NCBI GenBank assembly: GCA_049487715.1
Contig: CP150584.1
Span: forward strand, 372,001 to 436,000
Source: Pycnococcus provasolii
Lineage: Eukaryota > Chlorophyta > Pseudoscourfieldiophyceae > Pseudoscourfieldiales
DNA length: 64,000 nt
Reading direction: 5' to 3'
The notes below the pieces were generated by a model that was given only the letters and a program-made list of their open reading frames with translations, was not told the DNA's origin and made no database searches. Below are positions 10,009 through 19,383 of this stretch, piece after piece; the first letter of the stretch is position 1, and the number at the start of each line of letters is the position of its first letter. The translations under genes were made by a program, and so were the position numbers.

Positions 10009-11805
10009 ATGCTCCGTGATGCGCTTAGTAATGGAATGCCGTCGCCCACCGCTGCTCCTGCCACCGCTGCTGGAGGAGGAGGAGGAGGAGGAGGAGGAGG
10101 AGGAGGAGGCGCGCATTTTGACGACAACAACAACCTCATCATCAATGACAACATCGGAGATGAAGCTGCTGGTGCTGGTGGAATAAACAAAAAGCGAACG
10201 AGGAGGCTTGATGATGATGATGATGATGAGGATAATAATCCTGCTGCTGCTGCTGCTGCTAGCGAAGATGACGACGACTCTATGACAGAGGACACCATCC
10301 TGGAAGATGACGACGACGACGACAACGACAACGGTGATGAGGAGTCCAATCCACCATCATCGGCAGAAGAAGACGTGGCAGCAGCCAAAAAGCCGCGACT
10401 GCAGCCACCGCCACCATCATCATTCACTCTCCCATTCGCGACGACGACGGCGGAGGGAGCAACCGACGGGTGGGGTATCCCGTTTGGACGCGACACGTGG
10501 ATCAGGGACGCCACATTCCTGCAGCAGTTCGCAAAAGAGTGTGAAAGGAACAAGACGTCGTGGGCGAATTTCAACTACACTGGACCGTCGATACGACAGA
10601 TATGTCCGGGTCTGAATGAGCTCTGTCCATGCGCGTCGCCAATCTGCGCAAGTTGCGCAAGGAATCAGCAAGGAAAGTTGCGCAAGGAAAGCAGCGGGAG
10701 CACAGCCGGCGGCGGGAAGATGTTCTGCTTTGTACGAGTTTTGATCGACCCAGAGCACATCGAGCCTATACACACGCGCAACAAGGCGCTGAGCGCATTC
10801 CATCACGGGTTGCACGTGCGCCAGCTCGCCAAGACATTTCTCGACACGTACCAGCGCAAGCGATCGAAGTACTCGTGGGGAGAGACAATCTTGGAGTCGA
10901 GCGGTATCCTCGAGCGCATCCGCCTCGTCATGGAGAAGGGCGACGCAAGCCAGCTCGTGGCGAAGACTCAGCAGCTCCACCAGTTCACGCTCACGGGCGG
11001 GGGCGGCTTGGCGGGCACGTCGACGGAGATGTTCCAGGCGGCGAACATGTCTAACGCTCAGCTGCTCGACGAGCTTGCCTCCGCGTGCAAAGTGCACAAG
11101 GAGGAGTGGGCAGCCATGCGTCACTACTCGAAAGCTCTTCGCACACGCTTCCCTCGCCTGCCTCAGGTCTACTTCCCCTGCTGCGATGACAAGTGCACGA
11201 GCTGCAGGGGGCGTGCCAAGATGTTCTGCACCATCCGTTTCCTCGCAGATCCGGGTCACATCAGGCCGGTTGAGCGTCTGAAGAAGGTTTTGCAGAGCTT
11301 TTCTTACGGCACGGAAATTCGACAAGTCGCGACATTCTTCTTGGAGAGGCTCGAGGAGAAGCGCGCGTCCTTAAAGTGGGGAACGACCGACCTCGATCGC
11401 CTTGGCGTCACGCAGGCGATTCGCGAGGTGAGTCAGACTGGCGACTTGTCGGACCTCGCCCGCCAACACGGCGTTTCGTTTGCGTCAGGTCCCCCGGGTG
11501 GCGGCGCGTCGACGTCCGAGCAGCTGCAGCTGTTTCATGCGAACGCCGTCGCGGCGCTTCATCCTCCCCCTCCACCCCCTCCTCCGCTGGATATCTCGTT
11601 GCGGCGAGCTGACGGGCGTCGTTACGGCGTCGTTGCGGCTGAGCTAGGCGCTGCTGCGGCTGGTATCTCACCCGGCGTCGCTGCGGCTGAGCTAGGCGCT
11701 GCTGCGGCTGAGGATCGGCTGGCACGCATCGAGCGCACGCTGGTTGCGCTGGCGACGCACTTGGGCGTGCCTCACCACATGTTGCAGCAGCAGCATCTTG
11801 GTTGA
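10009..11805 (+). CDS. Nuclear-looking protein with two copies of a Cys-rich module, family unknown
   Basis: 598 residues from an ATG with no upstream in-frame alternative. The N-terminal third is low complexity: a poly-Gly run, a basic NLS-like patch (KKRTRR) and long Asp/Glu runs. Two homologous modules follow, at about 170-320 and 350-490. Each carries a (CxC or CC)-x4-C-x2-C cluster (C206/C208/C213/C216 and C391/C392/C396/C399). A KMFC segment follows, then a shared stretch with the pattern R-x-L-x-DP-x-HI-x-P, then RQ-x-A and finally W-G-x-T. The cysteine spacing suggests metal binding. The C-terminus has Ala/Gly-rich repeats and an amphipathic helix. NLS plus acidic tracts point to a chromatin or transcription role, which is inference only. 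I do not recognise the domain. Confidence 0.8.
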   Translation: MLRDALSNGMPSPTAAPATAAGGGGGGGGGGGGGAHFDDNNNLIINDNIGDEAAGAGGINKKRTRRLDDDDDDEDNNPAAAAAASEDDDDSMTEDTILEDDDDDDNDNGDEESNPPSSAEEDVAAAKKPRLQPPPPSSFTLPFATTTAEGATDGWGIPFGRDTWIRDATFLQQFAKECERNKTSWANFNYTGPSIRQICPGLNELCPCASPICASCARNQQGKLRKESSGSTAGGGKMFCFVRVLIDPEHIEPIHTRNKALSAFHHGLHVRQLAKTFLDTYQRKRSKYSWGETILESSGILERIRLVMEKGDASQLVAKTQQLHQFTLTGGGGLAGTSTEMFQAANMSNAQLLDELASACKVHKEEWAAMRHYSKALRTRFPRLPQVYFPCCDDKCTSCRGRAKMFCTIRFLADPGHIRPVERLKKVLQSFSYGTEIRQVATFFLERLEEKRASLKWGTTDLDRLGVTQAIREVSQTGDLSDLARQHGVSFASGPPGGGASTSEQLQLFHANAVAALHPPPPPPPPLDISLRRADGRRYGVVAAELGAAAAGISPGVAAAELGAAAAEDRLARIERTLVALATHLGVPHHMLQQQHLG

Positions 11806-13411
11806 TGACGATACTGTTCGGATGAGACGATTGATTGGTTGATGGGGGGGCCGGCCGGGGGGAAAACGACTTTTGACGACCCATTCACATGAGGAGATTT
11901 GACTTGCCAGAAAAAACAAAACCCCTAAACCTTTCCAAAGTGGTTCGTTCGGGGTTTGGGAAATCATTCCCTTGAGGAAATCTTCGTCAACTCGGGTTTT
12001 GGTTTTGGTTTTGGTTTGGCCACGCCTCCTCCCAGCCTAGCTAGCCTGGTGGTGGTTCCTCCCTGTTTCCTCCCTGCCTCTGCCTCGCCTGCTTTGTTGT
12101 GTCTACCTTAGTCTAAGATATGCTAGACTCCTCTTAGCTAGGCTGTCCTGTTGTGCTATCCTGGTTTCTATCCTTCGGCGATCGAGAAAATCTCCCAGCG
12201 GGTGACGAGCTTTGCCTTCCTTGCCGTGTTGATATCTGCGGCTTGCCAAGGTGGCATGCCTTGGCACCCTCTGAAGCCGGCCGCCTGTCCCTTCGGGTGA
12301 CGAGGCGTGAGCGGCCGCTCCGATCCTGACGTTTCATGACGTTTCAGGCACGACTTCCCCCCCTCCAAAAAAAAAAAAGAAGAAGTTGAAAAAAACAACC
12401 CTTCCCTAATTTCTCTGGTGAAACGACAACTTGCTAACCAAAGCTGTCGGCCCCTACGGTGTAGGGACGGTTGAAACCAAAAAAAAAAGCAATTTTCTAT
12501 CAAGAGAGTAGGGACGTTGAGAAGAACGAGAACGGGGGGTTGTCGTTCCCCTGATGCCTGAACTCCACCCTGGCTGCCTGGGAAGCCTATTACTGTATGT
12601 TTTTTCAGGTTCCTCCCTTCCCTCCCTCTCAAGCCAGAGAAGTTGAATCAAATCTTTGCCAAAATGGCCCCACGTCCTCTTCTTCGAAAAAACAGAACGA
12701 AAGGATTCGACACAACCGAGAGATGAAATTGTCCCTCTGTTTTTTTTGTTTCCCCTCTCTCTATCTTTAGAGCCCTTTCAAGTCTTCGCAACGCTGTTTC
12801 TTGGCCCTTGGGTTTCCGCCTATTCGAGGGACAGGCTGAAAAATCCAAACCACACCACCCCCCCCTGGCCCAGGGTTTCTTGCCGCTCTCGTCCCCCCTC
12901 CGGCCCTCCCCCCTCCCCCTCCACGTCCACCTATACCTACCCTTTCGTCTCCCCCCTCCCCCTCCCCCGTATCTGTCTGTCATCGGTCCCCTCACACGAC
13001 ACGCATCACGCCCTTGCCGATTCATCAATACAAGACACGTTCCCTTCCCTTCCCATCACACCACGCATTGTTCATCTCGTCATGCTTGCGTCTTTATCGA
13101 AGGAGCGATGGACTTGTGTGAGCATTCCCATATTAGTGCCTTCTGATTCTCTAGGTGGTGCAGGTGCTTTTGTGTCATCCACTCGTGTTGTTCTCCGGCG
13201 TGTTCCTCGTGATGCTCGTGTTCCTTGTGATTTTGGGGATGCACATGCTCCTTGTGTGTCTCACGATGCTGATGCTTATCGTGATGTTTGTGATGGCCTT
13301 CCTACCACGTCTTCCACCGTCCTCTCTTGTTTTGGGAGCCGCCCCTGCTTTGAAATCTGACCAGGGGCAGCAGAGTGGTGTTTCCACCGTTATGGAGTTC
13401 GGACAGCTTGA
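11806..13411. other. Long intergenic or 5' UTR region upstream of the cyclin gene
   Basis: About 1.6 kb of pyrimidine-rich, low-complexity sequence. It has an AACCCCTAA-type motif at 11929-11939, oligo-A runs at 12367 and 12480, and C-rich runs at 12860-12970. The open frames here are Pro/Ser/hydrophobic shadows without conserved motifs. It may hold 5' exons of the cyclin gene, but I could not identify one. Confidence 0.4.
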
Positions 13412-13459
13412 GGAGACTATAAACACTCGCCCGATACCAGTGGGGCATCACAAACCATT

Positions 13460-14425
13460 GTGGCTGAGAAATGCTGCAACCTGCACCATCAACATGGCAG
13501 TGCCAGGACGTCAACGTCACCTTGCTCGTGCTCCACGCATGCACAAGAAGAACAACAAAAACACAAGAAACGGAAGGTGCGTTATTTTTTGCCTTGCTTC
13601 ATTTGCCTAGAACCACATTGGTTGGAGAAAAGAGAACGAGGCACTCACAAAAAAATGAAACACACACATTCACACACAGGAGGTGGACGACGACACCACC
13701 GCATGCCTACCACCGCACAAAAGGAGGAAAGTGCACACGATGACAACAACGACCACCTTGTCGCACCAGACGGAAACTCCTACGACCAACGAACCGACAG
13801 ACACGCGACTTGCAAGGTAAGGATATAGGCTAATAGAACAACCCAACAACAACAACCAAATATCCAATCATATACTAAAAACACATCTCACACACACAAC
13901 AAAAAAAAAACAATACATAACGACTACTCTAGGTGGGCGTGTTCGCTGAAACTTGAACATGCCGTCAGCTGCGTGGGTCTTGCGGCTGCTATGCTGACAC
14001 GCTACCACCTGGCCACGGAGGATAAGAGCACGACGCCATCAACATCCTCAAGTTCGCCTGAGCCGCGAACGCCTTGTTCCGGTGGCACCGCCGTTGACGC
14101 GTCGTCGTCGTCGTCGTGCTCCCCCTCAAGTTCATCCTCCCCCGCGACGAGTCGCGCGAATTCGCCAATCAGCCCTCAGCCTCGCAAACGTTCTCGTTCC
14201 GCGCGCGCGAAGGCGCGCATGGCGCACCTCTCTGACAGCGTCGTCGCGGCTTGTTTGTGGCTCGCGTCGAAGGTGGAGGAGGTTCAGTGCGAGGTTCCCA
14301 GCGCGCGCGACATCTCAGAGAGCACGGGCGTTGAGGTGAAGACTTTGGTAAGCGCGGAACTGCAAGTCTCTGTGACTTTGAAGTGGGACTTGCTCAAGCA
14401 CTGGCACAACACGACGACCCAGTAA
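13460..14425 (+). CDS. Cyclin-box protein, spliced (5' end unresolved)
   Basis: The coding sequence is recovered by joining three exons: up to 13576, 13680-13816, and 13933-14425. The introns are 13577-13679 (GTGCGT...CACACAG) and 13817-13932 (GTAAGG...CTCTAG). The second junction rebuilds a continuous cyclin N-helix region (TNEPTDTRLAR then WACSLKLEHA), followed by a short first helix pair. A ~70-residue Ser/Pro/Thr-rich insert follows, then the cyclin signature VVAACLWLASKVEE. Layout resembles transcriptional cyclins (L/K/T types), but only one cyclin fold is present. No ATG is found in exon 1, whose frame is open from 13412, so an upstream exon or non-obvious start is needed. An alternative 3' end uses GTAAGT at 14422 and TTAG at 14510, with a stop near 14538. 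Confidence 0.6.
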
Positions 14426-14722
14426 GTAAGTAGTCTACTGATACAGTATATACATAGATGTTCTGTCTGAACAAACAAGTAACAAGATGTGTCCCCTTTT
14501 ATAACCTTAGCAGAATGCGCAACAACACGGTACAGTGATTGAGTGACGTCGAAGGCAGTGACGGAAAGAAAGGTACAACAGAGTAGTTACAAGGACACGT
14601 TGACTTCAGCGATTGAGAAATCTTTCACAACTCGATTTGGTAAATTTTATTCAACAGAGGTTATCAACAGAGGTTAGCGACACAGAGGACGTGTGTCTCT
14701 TCAGTCTTTCGTTGTGAGCAAA

Positions 14723-15625
14723 TCAAGGCGTAGACAGGGGCACTTCCAGGAAGAGGCCATGGAATCCGTTGGTGTTGGCGTCGCGGATGGTTCCTGTGAG
14801 CTTGGTGATTTCACCGTCGACGCGACCGAAGCCACCGTCGAGGCGTGTCGAGCCAGGCACGTAACGCACCGAGTAACGAGCCACGCCCGGCCCACGTTGG
14901 GCGTCTGAGCCGTCGCGAAAGGGATCTGAGCGGTGGAACATGTAGCGCGTATGGATGATGGCGTCACCGGGTTGGAGCGTCGGCGTCTCCCTCATCGCCT
15001 CCAGCCTGGCGTTCCACTCGGGTGAGATCTGCGCCAAGGCGCAGGTATCCCCGTTGGCGAGGGCGTCGCGGGCGCCCAAGAATTCGGACGTGTGTGATCC
15101 AGGGGCGACGGCGAGTCCTCCCCCATCGGACGTCACGTTGTCGAGAGCGACCCAAATGTTGATGCCCGACGTGTTCGGCGCGGCGGGCCAGAAGAATTTG
15201 TCGTCGACGTGCCACCCACATCCTTGGTTGGCGCCGACGCTCTTGAAGAACGCATCCTTGAGTACAAACAAGCCCTCTTCGCGTGACTCTGGTATAAGCT
15301 GCCTCGCCGCCGCGACAAGCGGCGACCGCGTTGCGATCTCGAGGAACGGATCCTCGCGTTGCTTCCACGCGTCCATAGCCAGCGACTCGAACGTCGGCAC
15401 GGGTATTTTTTCCTCCAGAGCAGTACTACTTCTCTTCGCGCGTTCGAGCAGGTCACCACTCAACAAGTTCTTGACGACTATTGTGCCCTGCTCCCTGTAT
15501 TCAAACACCTGCTCGTCCGGGATGATACATGACATCGTCTTATAATCACTGTGAGTGCCGTTCACAGACCTCGCAGCAACACGCAACCTGGAAGAAGAAG
15601 ATGATGGATTGATGATGACACGCAT
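14723..15625 (-). CDS. PhyH-family Fe(II)/2-oxoglutarate dioxygenase
   Basis: About 300 residues. The fold-defining metal motif is visible as GWHVDD (His139-x-Asp141), with the distal histidine in RYMFHRSDP (His231) and a downstream Arg (ARYSVRY) suited to bind 2-oxoglutarate. The region between them (INIWVALDNVTSDGGGLAV, PGSH) is typical of phytanoyl-CoA dioxygenase-like enzymes. The substrate cannot be deduced; members hydroxylate fatty acyl chains, small metabolites and antibiotics. The chosen ATG (15625) gives a Ser/Arg-rich leader that may be an organelle signal. A second ATG (MSCIIPDEQ, 15535) lies just inside, and a 3' splice-like site (TTCTTCCAG) between them makes the shorter start possible. 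Confidence 0.85.
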   Translation of the reverse strand: MRVIINPSSSSSRLRVAARSVNGTHSDYKTMSCIIPDEQVFEYREQGTIVVKNLLSGDLLERAKRSSTALEEKIPVPTFESLAMDAWKQREDPFLEIATRSPLVAAARQLIPESREEGLFVLKDAFFKSVGANQGCGWHVDDKFFWPAAPNTSGINIWVALDNVTSDGGGLAVAPGSHTSEFLGARDALANGDTCALAQISPEWNARLEAMRETPTLQPGDAIIHTRYMFHRSDPFRDGSDAQRGPGVARYSVRYVPGSTRLDGGFGRVDGEITKLTGTIRDANTNGFHGLFLEVPLSTP

Positions 15626-15885
15626 GGAATCAAACAACGCACACAATTGCCTTGGTTTGATGTGTGACTGATTTGGGAAAATAAAATAAAATTGGAAAAC
15701 AAAGAAGATAAATGTGTGGTCCAGGGCTCTTCCTTCTCAGATATTCTTGAGAACTACGGGGATCCGTTTGAGGACGGCATTTCGCTGGTTGGGTTTGGCA
15801 CCCCACCCCTGGTCACTTCGCCTAGGTGGTTTGTCCATTCACTTCGTTCCCCCTCGCACCTGGGTGACAGGCATCAGAGTCGTGC

Positions 15886-16740
15886 ATGGCGTCGGAGTCT
15901 CTCGCGTACGATGCCCTGCGCGTCTTCGTCAACTGGCAGCGTGAACGTAGATTACACAAGGTGAGGGAGCGGAAACAAGCCGCGCGAATGGCAACTGGAC
16001 TGCTCGCAGCAGGTGGCGTCCATTTCGACGGAAGAGGTCACTCGTTAGCGATACGAGTCGACGGTAGTATCGCGTGCTGGGGCCTCAACAGGCTTGCCCA
16101 GGCGCCTCCCGCTGGCGTTCCGGGTGACTTCGTCGCAATCGCTGCGGGTGATGCGCACTCTTTGGCGCTACGAGTCGACGGCAGTATCGCGTGCTGGGGA
16201 GACAACAACGCAGGCCAAGCCCCTCCCGCTGGCGTTCCGGGCAACTTCGTCGCAATCGCTGCGGGTGCGCGTCACTCTTTGGCGCTACGAGTCGACGGCA
16301 GTATCGCGTGCTGGGGAGACAACGCAGGCGGCCGGGCACCTCCCGACGGCGTTCCGGGCAACTTCGTCGCAATCGCTGCGGGTGACAACCACTCTTTGGC
16401 GCTACGAGTCGACGGCAGTATCGCGTGCTGGGGCCTCAACGATCGCCTCCAGGCGCCTCCCGACGGCGTTCCGGGGGACTTCGTCGCAATCGCTGCGGGT
16501 GCGCATCACTCTTTGGCGTTACGAGTCGACGGCAGCGTTGCGTGCTGGGGAAGCAACCGAGACGGCCAAGCCCCTCCCGCCGGCGTTCCGGGTGACTTCG
16601 TCGCAATCGCTGCGGGTGATGCGCACTCTTTGGCGCTTCGGCGCGACGGCAGTATCGCGTGCTGGGGCCGCAACGAGAACGGCGAAGCACCTCCCGCTGG
16701 CGTCTCTGGTCCATTCAGGGCTACGCATGCGGATTTGTAA
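15886..16740 (+). CDS. RCC1/ATS1-like repeat protein
   Basis: 284 residues from the ATG at 15886. After a basic N-terminal helix (about residues 1-45) come five full and one truncated copies of a 39-residue unit containing HSLALRVDGS, IACWG and FVAIAAG, the hallmark of RCC1/BLIP-II-type beta-propeller blades. The repeats are nearly identical at DNA level (117-bp period from 16039), so the array is recent or homogenised. RCC1-like propellers usually mediate protein-protein contacts; the partner is unknown. Six short blades would suffice for most of a propeller. The last copy is cut at PPAGVSGPFRA and the protein ends soon after. Confidence 0.75.
   Translation: MASESLAYDALRVFVNWQRERRLHKVRERKQAARMATGLLAAGGVHFDGRGHSLAIRVDGSIACWGLNRLAQAPPAGVPGDFVAIAAGDAHSLALRVDGSIACWGDNNAGQAPPAGVPGNFVAIAAGARHSLALRVDGSIACWGDNAGGRAPPDGVPGNFVAIAAGDNHSLALRVDGSIACWGLNDRLQAPPDGVPGDFVAIAAGAHHSLALRVDGSVACWGSNRDGQAPPAGVPGDFVAIAAGDAHSLALRRDGSIACWGRNENGEAPPAGVSGPFRATHADL
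16039..16710 (+). repeat. 117-bp tandem repeat array inside the RCC1-like gene
   Basis: Five full units and a partial sixth, each beginning at the CAC of the HSLAL motif (16039, 16156, 16273, 16390, 16507, 16624). The period is a multiple of three, so all six frames stay largely open, which explains the many shadow frames here. Confidence 0.9.
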
Positions 16741-16853
16741 GAAGGATTTTTGTTTACTCAACTTGTAACACCTCTTCAGAGTTGAATGTATAGAATCTAT
16801 ACATATTCAAGGTGTCATTCTACCCACTGTCACTGTCACTGTCACGTCATCCG

Positions 16854-16980
16854 TCACATGCCAAGCACCAAACGCACCGGGTATTCGACGATGTCCTTGA
16901 TGCGACGCGAGAATGTCACCGCCTCACGACCGTCAATCAGCCGGTGGTCCAGTCGTACGTCAGCGCGATGTACATGCGAC
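16854..16980 (-). pseudogene. 3' fragment of a dihydrolipoyl succinyltransferase (E2o) gene, frameshifted
   Basis: Reading the minus strand from 16979 gives MYIALTYD, then after five extra bases [10 protein letters not shown] and a normal C-terminal end ([17 protein letters not shown], stop at 16854-16856). This is the C-terminal catalytic motif of the 2-oxoglutarate dehydrogenase E2 subunit (DLST/OdhB), including the active-site His and Asp. The five-base insertion (with a GAC micro-duplication) breaks the frame. No E2 sequence lies upstream: the fragment ends against telomere-like repeats and then the kinase gene. It is therefore a dead 3' scrap, and a functional copy must be elsewhere. Confidence 0.8.
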
Positions 16981-17100
16981 GAAAAGGAGTAGGGTGTAGG
17001 GTGTAGGGCTAGTGCTAGGGTTATGTGTGATTCGGGTATTAGGGTATGCGACGAAAAGGATTAGGGTGTAGGGTTAGTGCTAGGGTTAGCGCTAGGGGTG
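16974..17100 (+). repeat. Degenerate telomere-like repeat, two ~71-bp units
   Basis: Two copies of a unit beginning ATGCGACGAAAAGGA (16974 and 17045), each followed by TAGGGTGTAGGG, TAGTGCTAGGGTTA and related TTAGGG-like words. The array directly abuts the DLST gene scrap. Confidence 0.75.
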
Positions 17101-17445
17101 CTTCTTGCGTGTCCCTGTGGAAACTGCCCCTTGTTTGTTTTTTTAGCTGTGTTTTTCCCCCTTAAGTCCCAAACGAAACCAAACCGCTTTGTCATATTTT
17201 GATAGTTTCACACACAACGTGTCGTATATTTGAAAAGATACACTCGCTTACTGCTCTGCTCACTGCTCTCTGCTGCTGCTTTCTGCTGCCACCAATCCAT
17301 CATTAAGCGTTCACGCCCTCCTGGTGGGCTCGCGAACTCGGCGGCTTGGGCTTCGGAGTTGGAGGAGGATTCCAGGATTCGTGCTCGTTCTCCTCATTCT
17401 CCCCGTGGTGACTCTCCTCCGGGAAAATTTATAAAAAAGACCTCC

Positions 17446-19296
17446 ATGACGACGCCATCGTTAGACCACAACAACAACAACAACAGCAGTGAGCCGCCTG
17501 CTGCTGCTGATGCGCCTAGACCTCCTCAGCCGACAAAGCGACCTCCTCCGAAAGAGTCGCCGTACGAACCAGGTGTGTGGATTGTCAACGGCTCCGAAAC
17601 GTGGAAGGTGGGCAAGAGATACACGCTCATCAAACAAATCGGATCAGGCTCGTTCGGGGAAGTCTGCCTTGCCAGAGATACGCGAAACGACGACCTGGTT
17701 GCGATGAAGCGAATTTCGGACATATCCGCAGACTCGTACCAGTGCCGGAAAACGCTCAGAGAGGTGTGCATACTAAGGAGACTCAGCCACCACCCGAACA
17801 TATGCAGACTCATAGACTGCTTCACAACGCCGAGCGACAAGGGAAGGCGTGCCGTCGTCGACGGGAAACTTGTCGCGCTCTCACTCGACTGCTACCTTAT
17901 CTTCGAATACGCCGACGGCGGAGACCTGCTGTCAAACGAACACCTGCTCGACCAGAAGAACATCAAAAATATACTCACGCAAGTCCTTGCTGGGCTCAAC
18001 TTCCTCCACGTGAACGGCGTCCTTCACCGAGACATCAAGTCAGCGAACGTGCTTATGGTTGACGGAGTCGCTAAAATATGCGACTTTGGGTGCGCACGCA
18101 GCGCGGCGTGGAAACCAGTCAGCTTCACGAACCGTTCGCTCTCGCCGTCCATCCCGCTGAACGAGCTTGACAGCCAGAATGAAAACAACGACCAAACGAC
18201 ACCCGTCGCCGCCGCCGCCGCCGCCGCCGCGGCTCCCGAAGCCGCCGCCGAAAACGGCGACAATGGCGACGACGACGACGACGGGCAACCACCACGGCCG
18301 CAGTCCGTACTACCACCTCAGGCTGCCGCAACAACCAGCAGCGCGGACGGCGCATCGAGCCACGACGACTTGCGTGCGAGGCAGCAGAAGATGCTGCGTC
18401 GGCAGATGACAAAGACCGTCGCGACGCCGTGCTACCGAGCTCCGGAGGTGGTCATGCTCCACGATGGCAACTACACGTTTGAGGTGGACATATGGGGCGT
18501 GGGGTGCATCTTCGCCGAGCTGCTGCAGCGCGAGAAGACGGCGTATCCAGTGCCGCTGTTCAATGCCGTGACGACGGGGGAGGTGCACGAGCCAATCACC
18601 GGACAGCGGTACGCGCGAGGCAGCGAGCAGGAGCTCGACGCCATCTTCGACGTCATCGGCACGCCGCCGTGGCGATATGCCGAAAGTATACCAAGCGACT
18701 TGTGGCGCAACTACCTGAGTCGCATCCCCGGACATCCGGGCACTCTCATGGAGAACTACTCGTCGAGCGGCACGCTTGCATTTGACCTTCTGAATCGTAT
18801 GCTGGCTCTCGATCCTGAGCGCCGCATCATGACGGAGGAGGCGCTACACCACATCTACCTCGCCGATCAAGATGCGCCGGAGCAGGTCACGCACGCGTCA
18901 GCCGCAGCTGGATGGGCGCGGCTGCGACGCGACAAGGATTCGGCAAAGACGATCGAACGCAAGGACAGCGACGGCGCGCTCGGCACCAGTGCGGATGGAA
19001 CGACGCCCATCGATGCACTGGCGGGAGCGAAGTCGGCAGCCAAGACGAAGGGGTCGCACGACGTGGCGCACGAGTGGTTCAGCATCGAGAATCCGAGTAT
19101 AGCGCTAGCTTGCCTGGAGCAGGATCTGGACAACAATTCGCTTACGTCGTCTAATCTGAAAGACCATGTCGCGTACATGCAGGAGTGCTTGAAACGTGAA
19201 TGTGAGGCGCACGCTTTCCGCAGCATGGGATTCTTCTTTGGCGAAAAGCCGCGGTGGTGGAAGACCAAGGGGTACCACTGCGGAGATTTCAAATAA
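17446..19296 (+). CDS. MAPK-like (CMGC) protein kinase with a long activation-segment insert
   Basis: 616 residues from the first ATG in frame (17446); upstream in-frame sequence has only non-ATG codons. The kinase domain starts near residue 60. It has a Gly loop GSGSFG (66-71), VAMK lysine (88), HRDIKSANV catalytic loop (194-202), DFG (213-215), ATPCYRAPE (326-334) and a CMGC-type insert with ELDAIFDVIGTPP. Between DFG and the P+1 loop sits a ~100-residue insert rich in Ala, Asp, Gln and Pro (217-320). The usual MAPK TxY motif appears as T-K-T (322-324), so the phosphorylatable tyrosine is missing. The catalytic residues look intact, so it should be active. It may be regulated differently from classical MAPKs. 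Its 3' end faces BUD13 with an 87-bp gap. Confidence 0.85.
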   Translation: MTTPSLDHNNNNNSSEPPAAADAPRPPQPTKRPPPKESPYEPGVWIVNGSETWKVGKRYTLIKQIGSGSFGEVCLARDTRNDDLVAMKRISDISADSYQCRKTLREVCILRRLSHHPNICRLIDCFTTPSDKGRRAVVDGKLVALSLDCYLIFEYADGGDLLSNEHLLDQKNIKNILTQVLAGLNFLHVNGVLHRDIKSANVLMVDGVAKICDFGCARSAAWKPVSFTNRSLSPSIPLNELDSQNENNDQTTPVAAAAAAAAAPEAAAENGDNGDDDDDGQPPRPQSVLPPQAAATTSSADGASSHDDLRARQQKMLRRQMTKTVATPCYRAPEVVMLHDGNYTFEVDIWGVGCIFAELLQREKTAYPVPLFNAVTTGEVHEPITGQRYARGSEQELDAIFDVIGTPPWRYAESIPSDLWRNYLSRIPGHPGTLMENYSSSGTLAFDLLNRMLALDPERRIMTEEALHHIYLADQDAPEQVTHASAAAGWARLRRDKDSAKTIERKDSDGALGTSADGTTPIDALAGAKSAAKTKGSHDVAHEWFSIENPSIALACLEQDLDNNSLTSSNLKDHVAYMQECLKRECEAHAFRSMGFFFGEKPRWWKTKGYHCGDFK

Positions 19297-19383
19297 AAAT
19301 AAAACAAACAAACAAACGGTGACCACCTTTTGTGTTTCCTCTAAGAAGTATGTTACAAGTAAAGATTTGCCCTATCCATAGCC

